The translations under genes were made by a program, and so were the position numbers. A DNA stretch of 64,000 nt, taken from contig OY757904.1 in assembly GCA_963585895.1 (NCBI GenBank), forward strand, positions 63,581,203 to 63,645,202, given 5' to 3'. The notes under the pieces were generated by a model. The model was not told the DNA's origin and did not search any database. It saw nothing but the letters and a program-made list of their open reading frames with translations. Source of the stretch: Sepioteuthis lessoniana. Its lineage: Eukaryota > Mollusca > Cephalopoda > Myopsida > Loliginidae. Below, in pieces: positions 1-10,740 of the stretch. How positions within the stretch are numbered: the stretch's first letter is position 1; each line of letters opens with the position of its first letter.

Positions 1-745
1 ACGATAGAAACCATTACACCAAGAATGCCTCCTCTAAATCTCATTAATATTAATGACTACTTGTGTTTGAACTGCAACTTATTCAATTGTTTTCTTATAG
101 TGCTTCAGTGCCGTGATGTTTCGTAATAATTACAACCTAATGTTGTATAGCAGGGAAAGAAACCAACACTGATGTATAAATATATAATCTTCCTGATTAT
201 ATAATATCCCAGAGCCCCATGCAAATTTTTCGTGATTTTATCTTCTCCAAACTTTTGCTTACACGTTGCACGTGGACACGCCTCCTTCTAGTATGCCATC
301 CCCTGAATGCCCGTCATTACGCTCTCTTCTAGTATGCAATCCACACAATTTACGTGACATTTCCATCAGGGAACGCCTGCGTCCTTTTTGCTTTAGGTAC
401 CAACTGCATTTCCAATCATTTTTGTTCCCAGTGTCCGACTTGCACAGTTAGAGCGACATGTGAAAGGGATCTTTAAGTCAATATTCGATACTAATATCAT
501 TAGTTTTGCTCGTAAAATGTTTCACTTGGAATAACAACGTTGGTTTTGAATAAAATTACGTTTTATAAAAAAATAGATTTCGTTGTTTATGAATGATGAT
601 CAATACGAATGTGTGAATATACGTTTGTCTCAGTCTGAGTTATATGTCCATGTCTGTTTGTGTGTTTAAGCTTATCTATGTGTGCTTATTTTATTTGTGC
701 GTTTAGATAATGAAAGCAAACCTATAAATATTGCTCTAGCAACGG
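1..745. other. Stretch without recognised features
   Basis: Mostly AT-rich single-copy-looking DNA with a slightly GC-richer patch near 270-450. No splice-bounded coding segment, SINE promoter box or transposon end was recognised. Confidence 0.5.
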
Positions 746-748
746 AGC

Positions 749-773
749 CACACACACACACACACACACACAC
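749..773. repeat. (CA)n microsatellite
   Basis: About 12 CA units lie just downstream of the 3' end of a minus-strand RTE LINE fragment. Confidence 0.9.
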
Positions 774-785
774 GCACAGGGACAC

Positions 786-1022
786 GCATCATCCTCATCA
801 TGTCGTGCTGCCAACATGGATCTCCCTAACTATCTCTCGCCACCCGTCTCTATCATCGATCGCTCCCGGAAGGTCTTACAGGTTACATTCTGTGTCAGCA
901 CAGAGCTGTTTGTATGTAGGTTCTAGCTGGTCGTCCAACATTTGCTCGTCCATGTAAAGGAGTACATCGCTTATAAGTTCGTCCTTACTTCTCCAGCAGT
1001 GCCCCGCATGTCTGGTTCAACT
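786..1022 (-). mobile_element. RTE-type LINE, 3' end fragment
   Basis: Read on the minus strand this matches the C-terminal end of the RTE protein seen in fuller form at 26563-27003. It has the cysteine-free segment with the RRTRH-like and WRSKDEL-like blocks, then a (CAT)-rich tail at 786-800. It is 5'-truncated and diverged from the copies at 25-27 kb and 34.3 kb, so it is older. The protein would be the far end of a reverse transcriptase of a non-LTR retrotransposon; nothing here could be functional. Confidence 0.8.
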
Positions 1023-1489
1023 AATGACTCGCCGATGAATCTAAAAAAAAGATTAAAAAAATAACAGTGGACTCATACTAAAACTTAATATATGCTCCTG
1101 GTTGGGAGCTGAAAATGTATTTTTTTAGATATCCCACGAACACCATGGGAAGCAACGTGGTAGACGTAAAGGCGGACGAACCCAGCGACGGTTCAACATC
1201 ACGCCAAACCAGGTGCTGGGTGGACGAACCCCACGGGACAATAGTAAAGATCAAATAGTTCGATCGTGGATCTAATACTGCTCAACTATTAGTTGTTTCT
1301 ATCGAAGAGAATAAAACACAGCCAACGAAAGATTACCATGACTCATACAGGGACACAAACAAAATTATATTTTGTATGAAAGTCTTGCAGATCCATTTAT
1401 GGTATAGCCTTAAAAGAACAGTAATATTTGAAGTGGCCAAAAAAATTCAGTTAAAATCAGTTGGACGTCTGGGTTCACTGGCTGTTGGC
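1023..1489. other. Unexplained stretch
   Basis: An A-rich start is followed by a GC-richer patch near 1140-1250 in which the decamer ggacgaaccc occurs twice, about 50 bases apart. No element was recognised. Confidence 0.4.
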
Positions 1490-1935
1490 GAGAAAACTAA
1501 GTGTGCGGCGTCATGTTCTCAGAAACTCGAGAGGTCATAGCAGTGAAAGGAATTGTCGACTTCTTTCACTTCGAGCCTGCTAATCAACGACCAGATGTTT
1601 GTCGTGTGCCTCATATACGCGCGAGTATGGCACATGACCTGTTTTGTAGGAACCAGACGCCGAACCATAGCCCACCCACGCCCGGCAGTTTCGAAAATGC
1701 ATTGAACAACGTCGGCATTCCGCTAACACTAACCGTGCCTCAGTCTCTTGGTGATAAACGGAGCCACTCCGGAAAGGTTTAGAATCAGGGGTGGATGGCC
1801 CCTAAAGGCTAATGGAGCGCTTGTCTCAGCTTGTGTGACATGAACGGTGGCTTCCCGGAATCTATTTTGACTGCTACTTTTACACCGCCGACTTGGAATA
1901 CTGCACTTTTGGCGGGAATTCTTCCCCCTCATGCT
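1490..1935. other. GC- and CpG-richer island of unknown origin
   Basis: This block is clearly richer in G, C and CpG than its flanks. It holds two opposed open frames, 93 codons on plus (from 1501) and 67 codons on minus (1729-1932). Neither resembles a protein I can name with confidence. It may be an old repeat such as an LTR or DNA-element interior, or a fragment of a host gene. Confidence 0.3.
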
Positions 1936-2045
1936 GTTGAATAAGGAAACTATTCATTATACGACTAAGAAAAGGTTGCAAATAATACTTGCTATTTATT
2001 GCAGTAAGAAAATATCTTCGAAACGACTCACAGAATTAATGGTTT

Positions 2046-2412
2046 AAGAACAGTGTTCAGTTTGAGGTGAAAAATTGCGTTTGCTGACGTCATCGAATAA
2101 TTGTGAGGCTCTCATACCTAAGAACAGTTTTCAGTTTGAGGTGAAACAGTCCATTCTCTGACGACATCAAGTAGTCATGGATGCACTCATACCTAAAAAC
2201 AGTTTTTGGTTTGAAGCGGACGATATCGGCAGGTTGTGATCGAGTTCTAAGTTCCCCAATCTTGATAGCTTGAAAAGAATCTAATGGTGATGTTTGTCAG
2301 ACTTTTGAAACGATCTACCTAAGTTCCCCAACCTTAGTTAATTGCTTGAAAAGAAGTTAATAGCTTGAAAAGAATCTAATGGTTACGTTTGTCAGACTTT
2401 TGAAAGGATTTA
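2046..2412. repeat. Two short degenerate tandem duplications
   Basis: A unit of about 75 bases beginning agaacag starts near 2046, 2122 and (truncated) 2197. Immediately after it a second unit, built around agttcccca and a block ending gtcagacttttgaaa, is duplicated (about 2250-2320 and 2320-2410). The copies differ at many positions, so the duplications are not recent. Confidence 0.65.
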
Positions 2413-2892
2413 ATCATCTGAAGGCAAATCTAGATTCATAGTTTGCTAAAAATATTTATCCTGTGTTGTGTTAACGTAAATTTTTTTTTTACTGCTTTAA
2501 GCAATTAACTGATGGATTTTAACGCCATACATTGCTTAAGTATTGATTTAATTCCCTCGGCATGTTAAGAATTTACATAAAATTAAATCAAAATGTTCAA
2601 CGATGGGGAACAATAGTAAGCTAACTCGACTCGTAGACGATTAGGGCTGTATTAGGTCCGACATTCGCCGCGTGTCTCCAACGAAAAGCTCTCAACTGAA
2701 CTAAGAAAAATCTTAATAAATATTCCTCAGACTGTGCTCATGTCTTCACTCAACCATTTTTTCTGCAAATACTGGAGACGCCCACTTTTTCATCTTACAA
2801 TGCGTATGGTTTACGTAAAACGTCGGGTTATATCTGAGGGCAAGTTACAACTAATTTTATTGTGCTTATCATAATAGAAGATGTTATGTCTT
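2413..2892. other. No features seen
   Basis: An AT-rich interval with a T-run near 2480. No repeat family of this window was found in it. Confidence 0.4.
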
Positions 2893-3122
2893 AAGTGCTG
2901 CCCTGTGATCTCGAAGTAATAGAGTTTGAACTCCACTTGTGCTATTACGTTCACTTTCGGACTAATACCCTTGGGGGAAAGTATCAACCTGCTGTTATGG
3001 GGTAAAAATTATCACTGCTCTTCTACTGCAAAGATGGATTTGGAATTAAATCACCCACAATGGTCGATGTGTCATTTAATTAAAAAGAAACAAAAAAACT
3101 TATTAAAAAATAGAAGAAAAGT
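2893..3122 (+). mobile_element. SINE family D (tRNA-derived), 5'-shortened copy
   Basis: The copy contains the B-box-like gagtttgaactcc near 2925, the body with actaatacccttggg, and the family tail (gaattaaatcaccc...ggtcgatgtgtcatt) at about 3039-3085. The same body is seen at 33955-34195 and 52290-52510. The A-box half is decayed or missing. Confidence 0.65.
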
Positions 3123-3885
3123 TTGATTTTAGCGAATATTAAGGTTTAGCGATAGTTACATTCTTTTGTAAGTTATTTTATTATTAATGATAATTGTGTT
3201 AAAGATGATAGGATCTACAAAAAGAAATGATCTCTAATAGCTTCGAGTGAATGTTTGAAAAATGTAATCCAGTACTTATATCTAAAACCATTAGAGTGGA
3301 AGCATGTAAAAAATTATAAAATTAAGTGTATTTTCTTTCCGTTATATTTCGGAGAAACCATTTCTTTTCAGAAGAAACAAAAATGACCAAAAATCGTTTT
3401 ATATATCATTAACCTCCCCTCAACGCTATCCGACTACTACCCAAACTATCTTCACTTCTAATTTAATCTAGAAAGAATTAGTATTTAACTGGATAAGGGT
3501 TTTAGGTGGCTTTCGTGTGAAAGTTCAAACGGTAAGATCAAACAGTTCTGCAGCTTTCTAGTTCAGATACTGATTCGAAAGGATAACACAGACAATAAAG
3601 TTTTTAAAAAGGAATTTAATACGAAGAAACAAGAAAGAAAGAGATAGAAAATATAAAGTATTGCAAATTTTAGTGCAATTTACGGGAATATATCTGAGGC
3701 AGTATCTGGGAAACAAAGTTTTTGAATTTGAGTATTTTTATTTCTTTTTAGTTTTGTCGAAATGTTTCAGTTTTCATTTAATTTCGAGTCTTCTGTAAAG
3801 TTCTTTTCAGCAGAATTCTCGGTTGAATTTTCTTTTGGTTGCTTAACTTGGTAGAGTTTCAGTTGTAGACTTTCGTTTTATTTTA
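3123..3885. other. No features seen
   Basis: Very AT-rich, with A-rich runs near 3600-3660. No element ends or coding signatures were recognised. Confidence 0.4.
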
Positions 3886-3887
3886 CT

Positions 3888-4145
3888 TTTATTTCTTGAG
3901 AAGCTCTTGCCACTTTAAAATACTTATCGGCTATTCAAGAAGCGAGTGACGAAACCCATCTGCAGGCTAATTTTTCGTGCCTTTACAATTGGTCCCCGAT
4001 TTCGTTCTTTGGTTTGGTTTTGGTTTTATATCTTGGGAAGCTTCTTGCCTGATTAAAATATTCATCAGCTATTCAAGAAGCGAGTGACGAAACCCTTCTG
4101 CAGGCTGTTTTTCCAGTCTTAAAGTTTGGCCCCCAAATTCGTACT
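3888..4145. repeat. Tandem duplication, period about 139 bases
   Basis: The segment with gctattcaagaagcgagtg, continuing as acgaaaccc and then ctgcaggct, occurs at about 3931 and again at about 4070. The similarity extends about 100 bases in each copy. The two copies are perhaps 80 percent alike. This could be a remnant of a longer satellite or a local duplication. Confidence 0.7.
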
Positions 4146-5044
4146 GAGGGTCGTAATAGTTCTCGACAAATAGTAGGAGGTAGCTTTTCAGTGCCGTATT
4201 GTCTTGGATTACTTCTCCCTTTTCCACTCTGCCGCACGTGTTCGGTTTGATTTTTTCTTAGAAATGCATTTTGTATCTGCGCTAAATAAGGCAAGGGAAG
4301 TTACATCAGGGTACAGGATCGGCTTCTGCTTAATATTCAACAACCGCAAAAAAGTTATCCGCGTAAAAAACATGGCCATATTCCCCGGTAGCCAAGCACT
4401 TTAACCTACTTTAGGCAATGTCAAATGAGTCCTAGTAAAAATAAGGGCCCTTTTCAGTACATATACGTGGAAAAAAAGACACTTAAGGGATTCACAAATA
4501 CATGTACACACATACAAAAATGGGCTTAATTTATATAAAACGTTTTAAGAGGGATACCGAACAATCTACTTCAATCCAAATAAATCAACTAAGCTGATTC
4601 AAAAGATCACACTTGAACAAAAACAAGCTTAATACAAATATAGAAGACAATATTTCCTTAAAGGGACACAAACACTTTAGCTACAAACATCACAGGGGAA
4701 CTTGGACGGCTAAGTGAAATGGCGCATCAGACAGAAATAGATACATGTAAGCAACTTTGACGTCTCATCTTTTCAACACAGCCTAGACAGAAACGACTTA
4801 CTTTCTTTTGTCGACGTCAAACCGATTTCTAGGTCATATTTGCATCGTCAAAAGAAGGGGAAACGTTTTCTAAGAATATAATGAAAAAGAAGAAGAAAAA
4901 AACACAACAAAAAACATGTATATTTTTAGTTTATTTTTACATGCTTCCACTCCAAAAGCCTTAGCCTTGAGTACGGTATTATATTTTTAAACGTTTTCTT
5001 TTAGATATTAGAGATTATTTCTTTAGTGGGCCATGTCTTATTTA

Positions 5045-5045
<1 letters not shown>
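4146..5045. other. No features seen
   Basis: AT-rich, with an A-rich stretch near 4885-4915. Overlapping frames on both strands at 4073-4404 have no recognisable family signature. Confidence 0.4.
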
Positions 5046-5048
<3 letters not shown>

Positions 5049-5085
<37 letters not shown>

Positions 5086-5130
5086 TCTCTGTGTGTGTGT
5101 GTATCACACACACACACACACGCACACACA

Positions 5131-5174
<44 letters not shown>
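5049..5174. repeat. Compound microsatellite TA/GT/CA/CT/TA
   Basis: Consecutive runs are (TA)n at 5049-5083, (GT)n at 5088-5101, (CA)n at 5105-5129, (TC)n at 5131-5152 and (TA)n at 5153-5174. Complementary GT and CA runs lie side by side and could form a hairpin. Confidence 0.9.
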
Positions 5175-6231
5175 CATAAATGGTGGTGTACAAAGTCGAC
5201 CTAATAAGCCAGAAAAAAGGTATCCATTTATATGCCAGGGCTAAATTCAAACTTTACCACACCATGGTGAATCAGTGGAACAGTATTTTTACCAATCGAT
5301 TTACACTACGTATTGTAACTCCAACAGACGGCCACAAATATCTCAGACTCATGTTAGTGGGTATATTTAACAAGTTAACAGAGGTTAATATAAAATAATA
5401 AAACTGTAATACAAATTTAGTATTATATGGCGGATGTATTTCGTATTGTATGACTGATGTACTGGTTGAAAATACTAACTGGGACGTCACAGTAGCATAC
5501 TGTGTGTCTGTAAATCGACTTGTATATTTTGCCGTTACGGTGGACCACAAATTGTAAATAAAAGGAAGTGGAAAGATTAACAAATACTTGAAATTTATCT
5601 GAGAACTAAAATCAGTGGAATGTGAGGTTTACAGTTATATTAATTGTATCATGTGCGCATGAGATGATCCCATAAGACTTGGGAGTAAGACTGGGAGAAT
5701 TGCAAACCAGACTTCAGTAGTACAATAGTCGTTATAATGTCATAAGCACTAATCATATCAAAGCAAAAAATTACGCTGTTTGAGCTTATTGTAAGGATTT
5801 ACGTTCAGTTCAAGTCAAAACCCGGGTTGAATACGACTCAGTGACGTTGGACAAAGTAGCACTCACATTGTGTCCGTTTGTGTCTATGCGTGTGTGTGGC
5901 TTTATGTGTCTTTGTCAATACAAAGGTTGACAAATCTGGATTGTCTGTATATTTGCAGCCTTACATATACCAGCATATCATCCTGCCCATGGTATAATGG
6001 CCCCTTTCAATATATACTGCCTCATTATCAATGGTAGCGGCGTACCAATGCCGAAACGCAGTCCACTTGAAAGGAAGCCTGGGCTTTCGAGGAGCTTCCT
6101 TACAGATGATGGTTCCTCGAGTTTTACTTTGAGGTACAAATAAAAAATACAAAAATACCTATATAGTAGAGGATAAAAATTCTTTGCAGCCTAGAGTACG
6201 TACATTAACGTCGATGGATCTAATAAAGAAA
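5175..6231. other. No features seen
   Basis: Two opposed frames overlap at 5180-5583 but show no family signature. A GT-rich patch lies near 5876-5905. Confidence 0.4.
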
Positions 6232-6985
6232 ATGACTTTACTTTAAGAAAGGCAAGAAGCAAATGGTATCCAGCAGAATCAACAACAACCACAGACTAAG
6301 TAGATGATCGAGCGCTTCTTGCAAATACACCTTCATAAGTCGATTCTCTGCAGCATAGCCTGGAACTGACAGCAGAAAGCATTGGCCTCCGCATGAACAC
6401 AAATAAAGCATAGTGCATGTGTTTTAATCGAAAAGGAGCCACCTTTCCTCTCAATGGAGGGCCTCTGAAATTTGTGGACAAGTCCATGTATTTCGGAAGC
6501 AGTATCTCCTCTTCTGAAAATGATGTTGATATACACCTAGCGAAGGCGTGGGCAGCAATCGATAGGTCATCAGTCTAATGACAGTCTGATCTATACGATA
6601 AATCAAAATTTGGGCGGAGGTGTCAGCACAACAGTATGCATGCACCATATGGACGCTAACAAAGCGTACAAAGAAAAAGCTTAATGGAAAATACATAAAA
6701 ATGCTACGAGCTATCTTGAACAAAAGCTGAAAGTTGAAAGCAATACCAGCAAAACAATACTTTCCATTTCAAAAAACATCCAAGTATGATGGATAAGACA
6801 TGCAGGACACTGCCGGAGAAGTAAGGACGAACTCAGGAATGACGTTCTTCTATGGACCCCGATGCATGGACGTGCCAGTGTAAGCGAACCAATAAAATCT
6901 TATTTACCTCAGTTCTCTGCGGGCATTAGATGTAATTTGAAGGACCTACTGGGAGCGATTGATGATAGCAAAGGATGGGGAGAGA
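6232..6985 (+). mobile_element. RTE-type LINE, degraded 3' half
   Basis: On the plus strand the conceptual protein follows the RTE order from the region around the reverse-transcriptase catalytic YADD motif (here decayed, near 6292-6310) through the segment corresponding to LKLVDKFTYLGSSVSS (near 6470-6520) to the C-terminal block. Several stops and frame changes interrupt it. This is a much older insertion than the copies at 25-27 kb and 34.3 kb. Confidence 0.75.
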
Positions 6986-7016
6986 CAGAGAGAGACAGAG
7001 AGACAGAGAGAGATAG
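6976..7016. repeat. GA-rich simple repeat
   Basis: A degenerate run of gagacagagaga-like units at the 3' edge of the LINE fragment, possibly grown from its tail. Confidence 0.7.
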
Positions 7017-7019
7017 AGT

Positions 7020-7595
7020 CAATGATAATGATCATGCAATCATTCCTTAAATTTTTACTTCGTCACTGTTAGACATTTCCACTTTCGATGTAGTAGTCAG
7101 TTGCCATACTTCCGGCTTTGGTTTTTTTTAACCAAAAATTTTATGATTAAGAGACCAGGAAGCTAATTAAAATTCTGACGCCCTGCCACAGGTTTTTTTA
7201 ATATATTGTCACGCAAATCAAAATTCACCCACAGAAAGATGTGTAATTTAATTTAGAAATACAGACGTTCCCTCATAACTGAAAAATATCTTCGATTCCC
7301 TCACAAAGTTTACATATTTGGTCTATCTTTACTCGCTTGTGCCTTCTCAAAGACTTAAAATGGGTGTGAAAAATGAAAACCAAATTGTTGAAATGAAATT
7401 TACTCGTACATGCTTCGCCTTTTCCCCTTAGACATATTCAATGAAATTACTTTACTAATAATAACGGGATTTGATGTAAATCATTATGGAAACAGACCCT
7501 GAATGTCGATTGCTTGAGAGTTTTTATATTTTAATTGAAATATCCTTTGAAAATTTGTTTTGTGATTCATATTATTACCATATTGCATTTACTAA
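7020..7595. other. No features seen
   Basis: An AT-rich interval up to the TSD of the next SINE (7582-7595). Confidence 0.4.
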
Positions 7596-7844
7596 TGTGC
7601 CCGTGGAGTAATGGTTATCGTCGTAGGAATTGGACACGGCGACACGAGTTCAAATCCTGGACGAGACTGATTGCATTTCACATAGCACTAATACCCTATG
7701 GGTAAATAGTAGGACAGACTAAGTTCTTGGTGAGGCAACTTGTCTTGGAGAAGAACAACTCTGAAGTCAAACCTGTTGAAGTCCGCTTAAAAATTGACCT
7801 TGTGTCATATCCTGCTCGAGTGGAGGGGTTGGGTAAATAGGATA
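7596..7844 (+). mobile_element. SINE family A, full-length copy with TSD
   Basis: A tRNA-derived short retroposon. The head has an A-box-like taatggttatcg near 7609 and a B-box gttcaaatcc near 7651. The body has the conserved actaataccc and ctctgaagtcaaacctgtt blocks, and the tail reads ggaggggttgggtaaatag. A 14-base direct repeat (attgcatttactaa) flanks it at 7582-7595 and 7845-7858, which fixes both ends. It needs a LINE's enzymes to move. Other copies lie at 11388, 15048, 43447, 45658/47349, 59216 and 60988. Confidence 0.92.
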
Positions 7845-8098
7845 ATTGCATTTACTAAATATAACTGAACAAATGATATCACTTGCGATTGATAAATATG
7901 ATAAAATACTATTTAAAATTGAAATCGAACTAGTAAAAAAGTCGATTAGTTTCGTTTCAACAAATTTATTTGATATCTATTTATTAGAATATGTTTCATT
8001 TTGTCTTATTATTAGTTCACTTGTATACAGATATATGTTAAAGGAACTGAATTATGAGATGATAGTTTGGTGTTGCAAGAAGAGAGCGGATTGTAGTA

Positions 8099-8100
<2 letters not shown>

Positions 8101-8131
<31 letters not shown>
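8101..8131. repeat. (CA)n microsatellite
   Basis: About 15 CA units immediately before the hAT-like element's left target-site duplication. Confidence 0.95.
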
Positions 8132-8132
<1 letters not shown>

Positions 8133-8143
8133 AGTATATATAT

Positions 8144-9102
8144 CAGGGGCGGAGACGGGACTAGTGCTACTCGTGCCCGGCACGACCAATAACTCGGTCA
8201 ATGTTATTCAAAATGGATTAAAAATCATCCATTAATTTCAAGCAAACATACTTAGTCTTATCTCAATTAAATTACGTATCTATTCAAGTTTCGATAACTA
8301 AGTAGCCAAAAGTTCATAAATATATCTGGGAATAATACAACGATGATGTTTTGAACGGATGATCTTTGTCCGGCCACCGTCAGATTCATTGAACATCCCA
8401 TAAAATCGGTTATAATGTTGAACACTCGTAATCCGTGCCCAGCACTAGACCCTTATAATAACAGTAATGGCTGTAGCCAATAGAAAAAGCAAGCCAGATA
8501 CCGTGCTCAAAAAAATTAGTACAACTGTCAACTGAAAACTGTCTTGGGAAGAGGGAGAGGGACCGAGAGAGAGAGAGAGAGGGGGGGATAGCAGATTATA
8601 GCCGTCTCCGACGTTATCATTATCGCTATGGTAAATGTTGTTTAAACGGCGTGTTTTAATTCGTTTTTTCACTAACAGATCTCTATTTCTTTAATGAATG
8701 TTGCATATATTACATTCTGTAACTAAAATTTGTTTATTTGAATACATTTTCAACAAATAATCTTTATTTTAAGCGATGTATATTGTCATCAATTTCTTTA
8801 TTCTAATAAACATATTTTTCTCGTCATGGAAATGAACATCTTCTCTTTTCTTCTATATTTTTGAAAGGAAAAAAATTATCTTATCTACTGTATTAACAAA
8901 ACTACAAATTATATGGTATCTTGATTGTTTACAAAAAAAAACACCATGCAAGGTACGTTTGTCAATCTGTGCTATACAATGGAGAATCACGCAATAGCAA
9001 CTATAATGACTTACTTTGGGTCCACGGACCACGGGTTGGGAACTGAAGTTGACAGAGGGCGGGTGGGGCACGAGTAGCAAAAATAGGCTAGAATCGCCAC
9101 TG
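8144..9102. mobile_element. Non-autonomous hAT-like DNA transposon
   Basis: The left end reads CAGGGGCGGAGACGGG and the right end, read inward, CAGTGGCGATTCTAGCC. A second inverted block, gctactcgtgccc, lies near each end (8167 and 9066). The element is flanked by the same 8 bases, atatatat, at 8136-8143 and 9103-9110. That fits the 8-bp duplication of hAT elements, although the target is a TA run and so less telling. At 959 bases with no transposase frame, it must depend on an enzyme from elsewhere. A (GA)n run sits at 8568-8590. Confidence 0.75.
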
Positions 9103-9295
9103 ATATATATATATATATACTCCCCTACCCCCGTAGGGTTGAGTTCTCTAGCGAAGAATTATTCGTGTTGCCATTAGCGCCTTTGCAAGTCTCTTCGTAT
9201 TTGAATTGAGATCTCGGCGGCCGTCTGAACGGATGTATGTAAACAATACTAATTGTAATTCATAACCGTTTAAAAATGTACTTCGTAGCTAATTT

Positions 9296-9369
9296 CTCCT
9301 TGTAGCTAAATGGTTAGAAGCTTGGCTTGGTGTTTCAGTCAACCGGGTTTCGATCCCAGCTACAGGGAG
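9296..9369 (+). ncRNA. tRNA-like head of a retroposon (pol III promoter)
   Basis: The outer strands pair as an acceptor stem: positions 9296-9306 (ctccttgtagc) are complementary to 9359-9369 (gctacagggag) with one G-T pair. An A-box (tagctaaatgg, 9303-9313) and a B-box-like gtttcgatcc (9347-9356) sit at normal tRNA spacing. The T stem has one mismatch, so this is more likely a tRNA-derived SINE head than a working tRNA gene. It runs directly into the hammerhead motif that follows. Confidence 0.75.
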
Positions 9370-9373
9370 ACAC

Positions 9374-9430
9374 TGTCTAGCCACACTGATGAGTTCTGAT
9401 AGAACGAAACAGATCTGTCTGTGGATGACA
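9374..9430 (+). ncRNA. Type I hammerhead ribozyme motif
   Basis: A self-cleaving RNA motif with every canonical core position. CTGATGA is at 9386-9392 and GAA at 9406-9408; A 9409 pairs with T 9418, and C 9419 is at the cleavage position. Stem II is 9393-9397 with 9401-9405 (5 pairs, loop GAT). Stem III is 9409-9412 with 9415-9418 (4 pairs, 2-base loop). Stem I is 9381-9385 with 9420-9424, then an internal loop (9378-9380 against 9425-9426), then 9374-9377 with 9427-9430. Predicted cleavage is between 9419 and 9420. Hammerheads with very short stem III are known from animal retroelements (Penelope-like elements, retrozymes, schistosome SINE-like repeats), where they tend to work better as dimers. 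That it is transcribed from the tRNA-like head is inference. Confidence 0.93.
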
Positions 9431-9434
9431 ATAG

Positions 9435-9486
<52 letters not shown>
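9435..9486. repeat. (TA)n tail after the hammerhead
   Basis: A long TA run with a few interruptions begins at the edge of stem I. It may have grown from the retroposon's 3' tail. Confidence 0.9.
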
Positions 9487-9488
<2 letters not shown>

Positions 9489-9489
9489 C

Positions 9490-10000
9490 CAATAAAGATT
9501 AGTTAGGATTGATTCCATTCGAAAATATATAAGAGAATTATTATAAATCTCCAAGGAGTGCCCAATGTACGATAATTATATGATAATATATGCTTGAGTT
9601 GTTAAAAAAAAATTCTAAGATTCGTCCTGAAGGAGACGAAGAGTCAGAAGTGTCTTGAAAATGTAAAGCTAGTGTTCTTTAGTCAGCATTTCTGCGACTC
9701 ATCTTGCAAACAGGATGCTCATTCCAAAGATGTAAGTTTAAAATGTTCGACACTAGCTCTCTTTTTGTGTGAGGTTTATGACATTTTGAACAACTCTTGT
9801 ATAAGTCACACACACACACACACACACACATGAGCATGTTACAAATCCTTTCAAGTTTTGAGTAATATTGTGTAAATCTATCCGTTTTTGTCCTTGCCTT
9901 TCTATATATGAATATACGTATGTATTGTGTGTATGCTCGTACGTTTACGCGATAGATAATACAAGAGAAATACAGTAAAGGATGGCGGAAGATGGAAAAT
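9490..10000. other. Interval with one (CA)n run
   Basis: A (CA)n run of about 11 units lies at 9809-9830. The rest is AT-rich with no recognised element. Confidence 0.5.
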
Positions 10001-10002
10001 AG

Positions 10003-10093
10003 GATATATATATATATATATATTAAGAGAGAGAGAGAAAGAAAGAGAAAGAGACATAGAGAGAGAGATAGGGAGGGAGAGAGAGAGAGAGAG
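10003..10093. repeat. TA then GA compound microsatellite
   Basis: (TA)n at 10005-10022 is followed by a long, interrupted purine GA run to about 10093. Confidence 0.9.
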
Positions 10094-10648
10094 CATCTGA
10101 AAGCAGCTTGTGAAGGAACATTTCAGAAGGAAACATGAAAGAGAAATTAAAACGTTTTTCTTGTCTTTGAAAACACAAGTACGGTGGTGGGAGAGAGGAA
10201 GGCAATCAAGAAAATTGAAAATAACAAATACATGGTAAACCTCAAAAAGAAAGAAGTCGGGGGAAAAGGAGAAAGTTTATGAAACAAAGAAAGAAAGAGA
10301 AAAAGAAACTTTTTTTTTCGATAACAAAATTACAAAAGGAAGGTCGCTAAATATACTGAAAGACTGGTGTCTTTTGATGTTGTGAAAATCAAGCCATGAA
10401 GGCAAAGTGTTTTTCTTGAAAAAAAATTATTTAATTTTTGTTTGATAATTACCAACTCCGATTTGCCAGTTTAGGAAATGAATCATTTAATGTCTTTTGT
10501 GGTGTCAGTGAGATGTGGTTGAAAGATTTTAAAAAATCGACCAAGAAAGAATAATAAAATAAAGAGAAAAAATATCTAAAATAAAATCGAATATTTTAGC
10601 AGAGAATAAAATGCGTGAAATGAATCAATTAGGGTGGGAAGCACTTTG

Positions 10649-10690
10649 CCAATAAAGTTTATAAATGGAAAACTTAGCTCGTTTTGAGTC
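10649..10690 (+). promoter_or_regulatory. Candidate promoter sites (CCAAT-like and TATA-like)
   Basis: ccaat at 10649-10653 is followed by ttataaatgg at about 10658-10667, roughly 80 bases before the ATG at 10741. The spacing would put transcription start near 10690. Such motifs are common by chance in AT-rich DNA; the support is their position ahead of a signal-peptide-like frame. Confidence 0.3.
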
Positions 10691-10740
10691 AAGAAAATCG
10701 CGAATCGACATGAGAGATTGGAGAGAAAGAATATAACAAA

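Noticed and set aside
3930-4110. gacgaaac next to tcatcagct as a possible minus-strand ribozyme
   Set aside because: CTGATGA and GAAA elements are on different strands or at wrong spacing, and no stem II forms.
5026-5244. Frame over the compound microsatellite
   Set aside because: Translation is Ile-Tyr, Thr-His and Ser-Leu repeats from dinucleotide runs.
9296-9369. A functional tRNA gene
   Set aside because: The T stem is mismatched and the unit continues straight into the hammerhead; it is better read as a SINE head.
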